Shown here piece after piece: positions 32,397-40,772 of a stretch of DNA of 64,000 nucleotides. Both the position numbers and the translations under genes were made by a program. Location of the stretch: NCBI GenBank assembly GCA_037190485.1, contig JBBCJB010000030.1, positions 1-64,000 of the forward strand, written 5' to 3'. The notes under the pieces were generated by a model. The model did not search any database. It was not told where the DNA came from and saw nothing but the letters and a program-made list of their open reading frames with translations. Source of the stretch: Parapedobacter sp037190485 (GTDB taxonomy: Bacteria; Bacteroidota; Bacteroidia; Sphingobacteriales; Sphingobacteriaceae). Each line of letters starts with the position of its first letter. Position 1 is the stretch's first letter.

Positions 32397-32735
32397 TCAA
32401 TAGGGGAAATCATCCTTTGCGTCGATGTCCTCGCCGACGCCGACGCCATTGTTCTCGAATCCCGGCTCGTAACGTTTCTCCACCACTTCCTGGTGCGACT
32501 TGATGTAATCGACAACTTCGTTCAGGCCCTCAGCGAACTTTTCGAAATCTTCTTTGTACAAGAAAATCTTATGCTTGATGAACACTCCATCTTCAAACCG
32601 CTTCTTGCTCTCGGTAACGGTAATGTAGTAGTCATTGGAACGGGTGGCCTTCACGTCAAAAAAATAAGTACGCTTGCCTGCCCTCACCTTTTTGGAAAAA
32701 ACCTCCTCACGCTCTTTGTTGTCAAAATCTCCCAT
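32397..32735 (-). CDS. DUF3276 PUR-alpha-like nucleic-acid-binding protein
   Basis: 112 residues. VFSKKVRAGKRTYFFDVKAT, DYYITVTESKKRF, HKIFLYKEDFEKFAEGLNEV and an acidic C-terminal tail ending KDDFPY are the DUF3276/PUR-like fold, related to the Borrelia Pur-domain protein that binds single-stranded DNA/RNA. Widely conserved in Bacteroidota. Monocistronic with its own promoter and terminator. Confidence 0.9.
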   Translation of the reverse strand: MGDFDNKEREEVFSKKVRAGKRTYFFDVKATRSNDYYITVTESKKRFEDGVFIKHKIFLYKEDFEKFAEGLNEVVDYIKSHQEVVEKRYEPGFENNGVGVGEDIDAKDDFPY

Positions 32736-32774
32736 TGTTACGCTGTTAATATTGCTCTACACTCAGAATCGGGA

Positions 32775-32806
32775 TAAATATAAAGGAATTTAGTGGAGTA
32801 TTGCAA
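32775..32806 (-). promoter_or_regulatory. promoter of the DUF3276 gene
   Basis: On the minus strand TTG (32804-32806), 21-bp spacer, TATATTTA (32775-32782), one base off TAnnTTTG. Confidence 0.55.
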
Positions 32807-32914
32807 CTATTTGCAATTATTTTTCACCAAATCAGGCTGTTTCCAACCGTGCCACCGTTTACCGGAATAATCCGGCGATTCACCGAAAAAAAACCACCCA
32901 TTACCTAATGGGTG

Positions 32915-32945
32915 TTGCGGGATGCACGGATAAGGCATACCTTTG
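32915..32945 (+). promoter_or_regulatory. promoter of the LiaF-like/LytS/LytTR operon
   Basis: TTG (32915-32917), 20-bp spacer, TACCTTTG (32938-32945). This places transcription start near 32952 and rules out the TTG at 32943 as a translation start. A tiny frame (ATG 32951, stopping at the true start codon region) could be a leader peptide. Confidence 0.7.
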
Positions 32946-32969
32946 GAGCATGAACATAATAAAACAACT

Positions 32970-33809
32970 ATGACTGAGCAACAACATCCGACACGCAACA
33001 CTGCCAATACGGGCAGAATGTGGGCAGGAATCATCATCGTAGGCATTGGGGCGATCTTACTCGCAGGGCGGTTGGGGCTCGACTGGCTCTTCCCCCACTG
33101 GATATTCAACTGGCGGAACATGTGGCCAATGATGCTCATCGTTGTCGGCTTGATCATCGGCGGAAATTCCAATTTCAAGAATCCGGCGTCATACATCCTA
33201 TTGTGCATCGGTTCATTCTTCCTGTTAAGGAACATCACGCACATCGATCTGGGGGCATTCGTCTGGCCCGTGATCATCATCGGTATCGGCCTGTGGCTGC
33301 TGCTTGCCAACGGAAAGCGCGGTGCAGCCATGCCGCCGCCCGACAACCTGCACAGGTACCACAAGCGGTCGGCGCAATACGAATGGGACAAACGCGTATC
33401 GGCGGCAGCCGACGACACCGCGACGGGCGAGGCCGAGCCACCCGAGAACGGGTCGAATGGATTCTCGAGCGACGATTACGTCAAATCCACGGCCGTCTTC
33501 AGCGAAGTCCGTAAAACGGTCATCTCGAAACGGTTCCGTGGCGGCGAAATCGTCAACATCTTCGGCGGCACCGACATCAACCTGATCCAGGCCGACATCC
33601 ACCACCCCATCGTCATCGATGTATTCCAGCTCTTCGCCGGCACGAAGATCATCGTGCCCGCGCATTGGAAGATCCAATCCGAGGTGGTTTCGGTATTCGG
33701 CGAGGTAGACGATCGCCGGTTCACGCAGGGCGTGCCGCACGATGAACAAAAGGTGGTCTACATCAAAGGCACCTCCATTTTTGGCGGCATCACTATCAAG
33801 AACATGTAA
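32970..33809 (+). CDS. LiaF-like membrane protein (DUF5668 plus cell-wall-stress C-terminal domain)
   Basis: 279 residues from ATG 32970. Four membrane helices (MWAGIIIVGIGAILLAGRL; MWPMMLIVVGLIIGG; ASYILLCIGSFFLL; FVWPVIIIGIGLWLLLA) form the DUF5668/LiaF-TM unit. A charged linker leads to a beta-helical domain (VFSEVRKTVISKRFRGGEIV, NIFGGTDINL, VFQLFAGTKIIVPAHWKIQS, GTSIFGGITIKN) shared with LiaF. LiaF in Firmicutes restrains the LiaRS two-component system; here a LytS-type kinase and LytTR regulator follow, so a similar regulatory link is likely. Confidence 0.85.
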   Translation: MTEQQHPTRNTANTGRMWAGIIIVGIGAILLAGRLGLDWLFPHWIFNWRNMWPMMLIVVGLIIGGNSNFKNPASYILLCIGSFFLLRNITHIDLGAFVWPVIIIGIGLWLLLANGKRGAAMPPPDNLHRYHKRSAQYEWDKRVSAAADDTATGEAEPPENGSNGFSSDDYVKSTAVFSEVRKTVISKRFRGGEIVNIFGGTDINLIQADIHHPIVIDVFQLFAGTKIIVPAHWKIQSEVVSVFGEVDDRRFTQGVPHDEQKVVYIKGTSIFGGITIKNM

Positions 33810-33811
33810 TC

Positions 33812-34864
33812 GTGCCGCCCGTGAGCGTTACACCGTACACCTCATCCAAGCAGCGGCTGATCAACATCAGTTGCTTCATCATCTGGATCGCCTATGCGCT
33901 GATCCAGACGGCGTTGCTCTGGTGGTTTGATGTCGACGTCAGCCTGGCGCTGAACGACAGCCTGATCAGCGCCACGGTGATCACGCTATGCTGCTACGTG
34001 ATCGCCAGCGCGTTGAACCACTACATGCCGCGCCGCAAAGGCTATTTCTACATCGTCATCTGGACGCTCGTGCTGGCCGCCATCAGCATTTCGATAGACC
34101 GATGGATCCTGCAATTCTTCATCCAGGACAAAGGCTACCTGGACCATATCGATGTCTCCCTGCCGCTCCGGTTCTTCGTCAATGCCCTGCTCATCGCATG
34201 GATGGCCATCATCAACATCCTCTGGAACATCCAGCAGGAATACAAGGAAAACGAACAGCGGAAGGCGGATGCCGAGCGCCTGGCGCGCGAGGCCGAGCTG
34301 TACAACCTGCGCCAACAGCTCCAGCCCCACTTCCTGTTCAACAGCCTCAATTCCATCATCGCGCTCATCGGGCGCAAACCAGACGAGGCCAGGAACATGA
34401 CCTTCCAGCTATCTGACTTCCTGCGGGGCACCTTGCGCAAGGACGACCAGCAACTCATCGCCCTCAAGGACGAGCTGGAACACCTCCAACTGTACCTCGA
34501 GATCGAGAAGGTACGGTTCGGCCATCGCCTGGCGACGCAGGTCGACTACGACGAATCGTGCCTGGCCATGACGCTACCGGCCATGATCATGCAACCGCTG
34601 GTCGAAAATGCGATCAAATACGGCCTCTACGACACCACCGGCAACGTAACCATACGGGTTTCCTGCACGTGCAGCGAACACCTGCTGGAAATACAGATCG
34701 AAAACCCGTACGACAGCCAGAGCAACAAACCGCGCCGCGGGACCGGTTTTGGCCTCCGCGGCGTGCAACGCCGCCTCTTTTTGCTGTTCGGGCGCACGGA
34801 CCTATTGGAAACCAAGGCAACAACCCATATCTTTACCAGCATAATCAAGATCCCTCAACGATGA
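33812..34864 (+). CDS. LytS/YehU-type membrane sensor histidine kinase
   Basis: 350 residues starting at GTG 33812, two bases after the LiaF-like stop (GTG 33821 is an alternative). Four membrane helices in residues about 15-145, then the His_kinase (PF06580) motif YNLRQQLQPHFLFNSLNSII with the phospho-His in QPHF, and an HATPase with QPLVENAIKYG and GTGFGLRGVQRRL. It presumably phosphorylates the LytTR regulator that overlaps its stop codon. Confidence 0.9.
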   Translation: MPPVSVTPYTSSKQRLINISCFIIWIAYALIQTALLWWFDVDVSLALNDSLISATVITLCCYVIASALNHYMPRRKGYFYIVIWTLVLAAISISIDRWILQFFIQDKGYLDHIDVSLPLRFFVNALLIAWMAIINILWNIQQEYKENEQRKADAERLAREAELYNLRQQLQPHFLFNSLNSIIALIGRKPDEARNMTFQLSDFLRGTLRKDDQQLIALKDELEHLQLYLEIEKVRFGHRLATQVDYDESCLAMTLPAMIMQPLVENAIKYGLYDTTGNVTIRVSCTCSEHLLEIQIENPYDSQSNKPRRGTGFGLRGVQRRLFLLFGRTDLLETKATTHIFTSIIKIPQR

Positions 34865-35604
34865 TCAAGGCTGTGTTGATAGATGATGAACCCTTGGCGC
34901 GGAGCATGGTGGCCGAGTACCTGGAAAGTTATCCGGAAGTGGACGTCGTGGCCGAGTGCAACGACGGGTTCGAAGGGGCCAAAGCGATCATGCAATACCA
35001 GCCGGACATCGTGTTCCTGGACATCCAGATGCCCAAGATCAACGGCTTCGAGATGCTCGAGATCATCGACAGGCAACCGGCGGTCATTTTCACCACCGCC
35101 TTTGACGAATACGCCGTCAAGGCATTCGAACAGCATGCCATCGACTACCTGCTGAAACCGATCACCAAGGCCAGGTTCGATCAGGCCATGGCCAAATTCC
35201 TCGACACCAAGCAGACGGAGGCAACCGCCGCCAATACCCGGAAGATGCTGGACAGTGTGCAGCAGGCGGCGGGTACCTTGGAACGCGTGGTGGTGAAAAC
35301 GGGTTCGAAAATCAAGATCATCCCCATCGGGAGCGTCATTTGCCTGGAGGCGGATGACGATTACGTGAAAATCCACACCGACGAAGGCACGTTCCTCAAG
35401 AACAAGACCATGGCGGCTTTCGAGGAGCAGTTGAATCCGCTCCATTTCGTTCGCGTGCACCGCTCGTTCATCGTCAAGGTCGACCACATCGTACGGCTCG
35501 AACCCCATGAAAAAGACGGCCACGTGGCCGTTCTTTCCGACGGACAGAAGGTGAATGTGAGCCGGAACGGTTACGCACGCCTGAAACAATTATTAGGAAT
35601 GTAG
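34861..35604 (+). CDS. LytTR-family response regulator
   Basis: 247 residues from ATG 34861 (ATGA overlap with the kinase). Receiver domain: IDDEPLA, DIVFLDIQMPKINGFEML, FTTAFDEYAVKAF, YLLKPI. LytTR DNA-binding domain: RVVVKTGSKIKIIPIGSVIC, LEADDDYVKIHT, FVRVHRSFIVKVDHI. Output targets probably include this operon, but no binding sites were recognised. Confidence 0.92.
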   Translation: MIKAVLIDDEPLARSMVAEYLESYPEVDVVAECNDGFEGAKAIMQYQPDIVFLDIQMPKINGFEMLEIIDRQPAVIFTTAFDEYAVKAFEQHAIDYLLKPITKARFDQAMAKFLDTKQTEATAANTRKMLDSVQQAAGTLERVVVKTGSKIKIIPIGSVICLEADDDYVKIHTDEGTFLKNKTMAAFEEQLNPLHFVRVHRSFIVKVDHIVRLEPHEKDGHVAVLSDGQKVNVSRNGYARLKQLLGM

Positions 35605-35616
35605 TGCGGTTTCATG

Positions 35617-35624
35617 TAATTTTG
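35617..35624 (+). promoter_or_regulatory. -7 element abutting the serine hydrolase start
   Basis: TAATTTTG fits TAnnTTTG and ends 4 bp before ATG 35629, predicting a leaderless or nearly leaderless mRNA. No clear -33 box. Confidence 0.4.
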
Positions 35625-35628
35625 CTAG

Positions 35629-37071
35629 ATGTTTGGAATCAAGAACAGAATAGCATGCGCTTTATTACTGCTGCCCACATTTTCAGCCATTGCCCAAGAA
35701 GCCAGCGAACAACGCATCAACCAAGCCGTATTCAACAAGATCGAGTATCACTTCAACCTGCAGGAAACGGATTCCATCTACGCGCTGGCCGGGGATAAGT
35801 TCAAGCAATCGCTTTCGCTACAGGCGTTCCAGACGGTGATGGCCCAACAGCTCTATCCATTGGGCCAGATACAGCGCGCCGAATTGAAGGGTTACGAAGA
35901 TGGCGTGGCCACCTACAAACTGGACTTCCTGAGTTCGCCGCTCCAGGTTGTCTTGGGCCTCGATAGCCTCAACAAGGTCGAAACGCTATTGTTCCAACCG
36001 TACGCCGGCGATCCGGTACCGGAACAGCCGGAACTTCCGGTACAGGCCAGCGGGTCGGCATCGCGCGTGGATCGCTTCGTCGACTCCGTGGCGCTTGCCT
36101 ACAGCCGGAAAGGACATACCCACGCACTGGCGATCGGCGTCATCAATGCCGGGAAGACCAGCAGCTATTACTACGGCGAAACCGAAAAAGGCAACAGGCG
36201 GCTGCCCGACGAACACACGCTGTTCGAGATCGGCTCGATCAGCAAGACATTCACGGCCACGCTGCTCGCCTACCTGGCCCAGACACAGCAGCTCAACCTG
36301 GACGACCCCATCACCCAGTACCTGCCCGATTCGGTGGCGACGAACACCGACCTCCAAGGCATCACGCTGCGGCACCTCGCCAACCACACGTCGGGTTTGC
36401 CCCGGTTGCCCGACGACCTGGAAGCCTCGGCGGCGAACCCGCTGGATCCGTATAAGGGCTACACGAAAACGCACCTGTATGCATTCCTGAAATCCTACCG
36501 GGCAACCACGCCCCCGGATTCGCTGTACCTGTACAGCAACCTGGGCTTCGGCCTGTTGGGAGACATCCTGTCGACCGTCCATGGGAAACCGTACCAGGAG
36601 TCGGTGGCCGAAATCATCTGCCAGCCCCTGGGCCTAAACAACACGACGGAGCACCCCGACCCCGATACGCAGTACGTGACGAAGGTGTACAATGCGAAGG
36701 GCCAGGAAACCCCCACCTGGACATACGACGACTTCACGGCCCACGGATCGCTCAAATCGACCGTGCCCGACCTGCTCACCTATGCCAAGGCGCATTTCAA
36801 GATGCCGGAATCCGACCTGGAGCATGCATTGGCACTTACGCGCCAGTTCACGTATTTCAATCCGCCCGACACGGATATCGGGCTGGCGTGGCACATGACC
36901 CTCGTGGGCGACGAATTGATCTATTGGCACAATGGCGGTACGTTCGGCAGCCGCAGCTACATGGCATTCACCCCCGACAAGAAAGTCGCGGTGGTGATCC
37001 TGTCCAACACCGCGGAGTCCGTGGATGCCATCGGCCTGTCGATCCTGAATGCGATACTGGCCAGCCAATGA
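35629..37071 (+). CDS. secreted beta-lactamase-family serine hydrolase with DUF3887-like N-terminal domain
   Basis: 480 residues. Signal peptide ending TFSAIAQ; residues about 25-130 form a DUF3887-like alpha/beta domain (FNKIEYHFNLQETDSIYALA). The class C beta-lactamase/D-alanyl-D-alanine-carboxypeptidase-like domain follows: FEIGSISKTFTATLLAYLAQ (SxxK), LYLYSNLGFGLLG (YxN) and YWHNGGTFGSRSYMAF (HNG). The overall type (EstB/AmpC-like hydrolase) is wide in Bacteroidota and usually acts on esters or peptides rather than giving beta-lactam resistance. Confidence 0.9.
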   Translation: MFGIKNRIACALLLLPTFSAIAQEASEQRINQAVFNKIEYHFNLQETDSIYALAGDKFKQSLSLQAFQTVMAQQLYPLGQIQRAELKGYEDGVATYKLDFLSSPLQVVLGLDSLNKVETLLFQPYAGDPVPEQPELPVQASGSASRVDRFVDSVALAYSRKGHTHALAIGVINAGKTSSYYYGETEKGNRRLPDEHTLFEIGSISKTFTATLLAYLAQTQQLNLDDPITQYLPDSVATNTDLQGITLRHLANHTSGLPRLPDDLEASAANPLDPYKGYTKTHLYAFLKSYRATTPPDSLYLYSNLGFGLLGDILSTVHGKPYQESVAEIICQPLGLNNTTEHPDPDTQYVTKVYNAKGQETPTWTYDDFTAHGSLKSTVPDLLTYAKAHFKMPESDLEHALALTRQFTYFNPPDTDIGLAWHMTLVGDELIYWHNGGTFGSRSYMAFTPDKKVAVVILSNTAESVDAIGLSILNAILASQ

Positions 37072-37085
37072 CCCCAGGGTACCCC

Positions 37086-39647
37086 CTAATTTTCCTTACG
37101 CAGTATCTCCAAGGGCGGCCGTTGCGTGATGCCCCTGCTGTTGATCACGCCGATCAGCACCGTGAGCGAAGCGATGCCGACCACGAGCAGCAACATCGTG
37201 GCGGGCCGGGGTGAAAACGGCACCTCAAAACTGAACGCGGCCAATGCCCAGGCCCCACCCAAGGCAAGCAACACGCCGGTGAAGGAGGCAATCAATCCCA
37301 AAAAGAAATATTCCAATGCCGTGATGGCCAAGATCTGCCGCCGTGAGGCCCCCATGGTACGCAGCAATACGCTTTCCTTGATCCGCTGGTACTTGCTGAT
37401 CATCACCGAAGCCGTCAACACCACGAAACCGGTGAGGATACTGAATCCACCCATGAAACCGATCACGAATCCGATCTTGTCGAGCAGTTCATCCAACACC
37501 GACAGGATAAGCCCCAGATCGATGATGGACACATTGGGAAATCGCTTCACCAGCGCCTGCTGCATCCGCGCGGATGCGACGTCGTCCGGAACGCGGGTCA
37601 TCAACACATGGAACTGCGGCGCATTGTCGATCACCCCGGCCGGGAATATCAGCCTGAAGTTGGTTTGGACCCGGTTCCAATCGACCTCGCGGAAACTGCC
37701 CACGATGGCCGGGATCCGGACACCCTGCACATTGAATACCAGCCTATCGCCGATCTTCACGCGGAGGCGCTGCGCATAATCCTCCTCAAGCGAAACGCGG
37801 GCGGTATCGCCCGGTGCGGCCTGGCCGACCCACCGGCCGGCCGTGATTTTCTCCGAGTCGGTCAACGCCGATCGGTACGTCGCCCGCAGCTCGCCGCCCA
37901 ACGCCCTGCGCGATACCTGGATGGTACTGTCCCGGCGCGCGTCATCGGCCGTAACGCCGTTGATGGCTTCCAATTGCACCGTCACGATCGGCACCTCGTC
38001 CAGCACGGGCAGCCCGGCCTCTTTCACCAAGCCGGCCACGGCGTCTTTCTGCGCAGACTGGATATCGAAGAGCACCATATTGGGTTGGTGCTCGCTGGCC
38101 GATAGCGAGATGCGCGAAATCAACATGTCCTGCACCAGGAATAGCGTGGCGATGAATGCCGTGCCAAGGCCAACGGCGACGACCAGGATACTGGTCTGGT
38201 TGTTGGGCCGGAACAGGTTGGAAAGCCCTTGCCGCCAGAGGTAACCCCACGACGTCGGGAAGAATCGCCTCACCAGCCAGACCAATAGGCTCGCCGCCGC
38301 ATACAGCACCACGAACGCCAGCCCCACACCGCCGGTGAACACGATTGTCTGCACCACGCCATCCAGCTGCAGGTACGCATAACCAAAGACAAACAGCGCG
38401 ATCAACCCGTAGATGGCCCAGCTCCAACGATCCTTGATCGGACTCGGCGCGTCCAACGACAATCGCAAGGTATTCAACGGCGCGATGTTGCGTATACCGA
38501 CCAACGGCAGCAACGCGAACAGCACGGAGATCCACACCCCCAAGCCGATGCCCTGCCCGATCGCGCTCCAGGAGATGTCGCTGCTGATGGCCACGGGCAC
38601 GAAGTCTGCAAAGACCACGGGCAGCAGTTGCTGGATGACCGTGCCCAGCAACGCGCCTGCCGCCGAGCCGACAAATCCGACACCCAACAGTTGCACCAGG
38701 TAGATCAGGAACGCCTGGCGTGAGCTGGCGCCCAGGCAACGCAGTATCGCGATGCTGTTCAACTTCTCCTTGATGTAGATGTGCACGGCGCTCGACACGC
38801 CGATGCACCCCAGCAACAACGCGACGAAACCCACCAATGAAAGGAATTTGTTCAGGTCCGAAAACGACCGCCCGGTTTCGCGCTTGCGCGAAGAAATCGT
38901 GTCATAGCCCATGCGGTGCACTTCAAGCAGCGAATCCAGGCCATCGGTGAGTGCATCGGCCCGCGCGGGATCCTTCAGCCTGAAGTAGTGGTGATAGTTG
39001 ATCCGGCTCCCTTTCTGGTTCAGCCCGGTAGCCGGTAGGTAGTCGAGCGGGATGAACACCGGCGGCGCGACGGTGGTCGCGATGCCGCTCTGTCCGGGCG
39101 CCTGCTCCAACCGGCCGGCGATCTCGAACAGCAGGTCGCCCACCTTGATGGAATCGCCCACCTCGGCCTCGAATTGCAGCATGAGCGTCTTGTCGACCAG
39201 CGCCTGGCGGTGGTTTCGGAACGTGGTCCCGGCGGCGGCGGGCGTCGTTTCCAATGTGCCATAAAAGGGAAATGCGCCACCCAACGCCCGCACCTGGACC
39301 AAACGCGTGCCGCCATTGCCGGTGAACACCACCATGGATGCGAAACTCTGCTCTTCGGCATGGTCCAAGCTCATCGCCCCGATGGAATCGACGATGCGCT
39401 GCGCGCCATCGTCCAACAGCCGGTTGCTGTGCAGCACCACGTCAGCGCCAACCAGCGTCGCCGCCTGATCATCGATGTCGCGCTCGAGGTTGTCCCCGAA
39501 CGAATAGATCGCCACCAACGCCGCGATACCGATCACGATGGAAGAGATGAAGAGCAACAGCCGGGAGCGGTTCCGTCGGCTGTCTCGCCACGCCATCCGG
39601 AAGATCCAGCCGGTGGCACGCAGGATATGCTTGCGGTCCGTCGTCAT
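37086..39647 (-). CDS. FtsX-like ABC transporter permease (YbbP type)
   Basis: 853 residues. Begins with RMAWRDSRRNRSRLLLFISS and a membrane helix, a large periplasmic domain, then two FtsX core modules (LVGFVALLLGCIGVSSAVHI about 280; GGFSILTGFVVLTASVMISK near the end) and about ten membrane helices in all. This size and layout match the YbbP/long-permease group that works with a LolD/YbbA-type ATPase to move lipophilic compounds or lipoproteins. The ATPase gene lies directly upstream with a 4-bp overlap. Confidence 0.9.
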   Translation of the reverse strand: MTTDRKHILRATGWIFRMAWRDSRRNRSRLLLFISSIVIGIAALVAIYSFGDNLERDIDDQAATLVGADVVLHSNRLLDDGAQRIVDSIGAMSLDHAEEQSFASMVVFTGNGGTRLVQVRALGGAFPFYGTLETTPAAAGTTFRNHRQALVDKTLMLQFEAEVGDSIKVGDLLFEIAGRLEQAPGQSGIATTVAPPVFIPLDYLPATGLNQKGSRINYHHYFRLKDPARADALTDGLDSLLEVHRMGYDTISSRKRETGRSFSDLNKFLSLVGFVALLLGCIGVSSAVHIYIKEKLNSIAILRCLGASSRQAFLIYLVQLLGVGFVGSAAGALLGTVIQQLLPVVFADFVPVAISSDISWSAIGQGIGLGVWISVLFALLPLVGIRNIAPLNTLRLSLDAPSPIKDRWSWAIYGLIALFVFGYAYLQLDGVVQTIVFTGGVGLAFVVLYAAASLLVWLVRRFFPTSWGYLWRQGLSNLFRPNNQTSILVVAVGLGTAFIATLFLVQDMLISRISLSASEHQPNMVLFDIQSAQKDAVAGLVKEAGLPVLDEVPIVTVQLEAINGVTADDARRDSTIQVSRRALGGELRATYRSALTDSEKITAGRWVGQAAPGDTARVSLEEDYAQRLRVKIGDRLVFNVQGVRIPAIVGSFREVDWNRVQTNFRLIFPAGVIDNAPQFHVLMTRVPDDVASARMQQALVKRFPNVSIIDLGLILSVLDELLDKIGFVIGFMGGFSILTGFVVLTASVMISKYQRIKESVLLRTMGASRRQILAITALEYFFLGLIASFTGVLLALGGAWALAAFSFEVPFSPRPATMLLLVVGIASLTVLIGVINSRGITQRPPLEILRKEN

Positions 39648-40339
39648 CGTGCACCGTGCTGCATCCGCGAATCCGAGACCACCGTACCGCCCTTCATGCG
39701 GATGACGCGCTGGGTCTTGGAAGCCAATTCCAGGTCATGCGTCACCAAGACCAACGTCGTTCCGGCATCCCGATTGAGGTCAAACAGCAGCTTTTCGATC
39801 GTCTCGCTGGTATCCGCATCGAGGTTTCCGGTGGGTTCGTCGGCAAACAGGATCTGGGGCGAGTTGGAAAAAGCCCGTGCGATCGAAACGCGCTGCTGTT
39901 CGCCGCCCGAGAGCTGCAACGGATAATGGTGGCCCCGGTCCGCCAGGCCTACCTTGTCCAATAGCGTGGTCGCGATCGCCCGGCTATTCCGTTCGCCCCG
40001 GAGCTCCAGCGGCACCATGACGTTTTCCAACGCGGTCAACGTGGGAAGCAGCTGGAAATTCTGGAACACGAACCCCACATGCTGGTTGCGCACGCGCGCC
40101 CGTTGGTCTTCGCTGAGGTCATCCAACGAAACACCGCTCAATACGATCGTTCCCGTACTCGCGCGATCCAACCCGGCGCAAAGCCCCAGCAACGTGGTCT
40201 TGCCGCTGCCCGACGGCCCCACGATGGAAACGGTCGACGCCGCTTCGACATCGAAACTGATGGCATGCAGCACCGAAAGCGGTGTGCCAGCGCTCTGGTA
40301 GGTTTTACCGACTTCTTTTACACTTAAAATGACTGCCAC
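39644..40339 (-). CDS. ABC transporter ATPase (LolD/YbbA type)
   Basis: 231 residues. Walker A GPSGSGKTTLLGLCAGLDRA, Q-loop FVFQNFQLLPTLTALENVMV, signature LSGGEQQRVSIARAF, Walker B ILFADEPTGNLD, switch His in VLVTHDLELA. Forms the exporter with the permease encoded next, ATGA overlap. Confidence 0.93.
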   Translation of the reverse strand: MAVILSVKEVGKTYQSAGTPLSVLHAISFDVEAASTVSIVGPSGSGKTTLLGLCAGLDRASTGTIVLSGVSLDDLSEDQRARVRNQHVGFVFQNFQLLPTLTALENVMVPLELRGERNSRAIATTLLDKVGLADRGHHYPLQLSGGEQQRVSIARAFSNSPQILFADEPTGNLDADTSETIEKLLFDLNRDAGTTLVLVTHDLELASKTQRVIRMKGGTVVSDSRMQHGAR

Positions 40340-40772
40340 GACGATTCAATTAATCCAATATATGCGTAAAGCTAACCTATTTGGGCCGAGAACACGAAGC
40401 CCTGCCCTAAACGGTGCGCGCAAAAACAGCTTTTTGACGTGGCCGAAGCGCCGTTGTTACGCGAAAAGGCGGTGATTGACAACGATTGGCCGATGCAATG
40501 TAAAAATGATATTACCCGGGCGAAACGGCCATGCCCAAGGACGCCATCGGGGGTTTCCGGCCACCGAATCGGCTCGTTTGCTCGCTGCAAGAACCCAATG
40601 GGCATTGCAAATAACACAACAACAAAACGAGATACCGAGCATTTTTTCATAAAATATCAAAAATATTTTCATTTCTATTAAAAAAAATAAGGAAATGTCA
40701 TTTTTTTTTTCGAATATTGAACCGTATTTGATCAAACGATACAATGCATCAAACAAATAAATACAAAATTAA
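40340..40772. other. intergenic region upstream of glnN
   Basis: 433 bp between the ABC ATPase start and glnN. Its left half is moderately GC-rich, its right half strongly AT-rich with long A and T runs, as expected for a promoter region. I see no convincing TTG-N19-TAnnTTTG pair and no gene; short frames on the minus strand have no supporting features. Confidence 0.5.

Noticed and set aside
40372..40756. Short minus-strand frames upstream of glnN, one with a weak hydrophobic start
   Set aside because: No family match, no promoter or ribosome binding site, and the region reads as promoter DNA.
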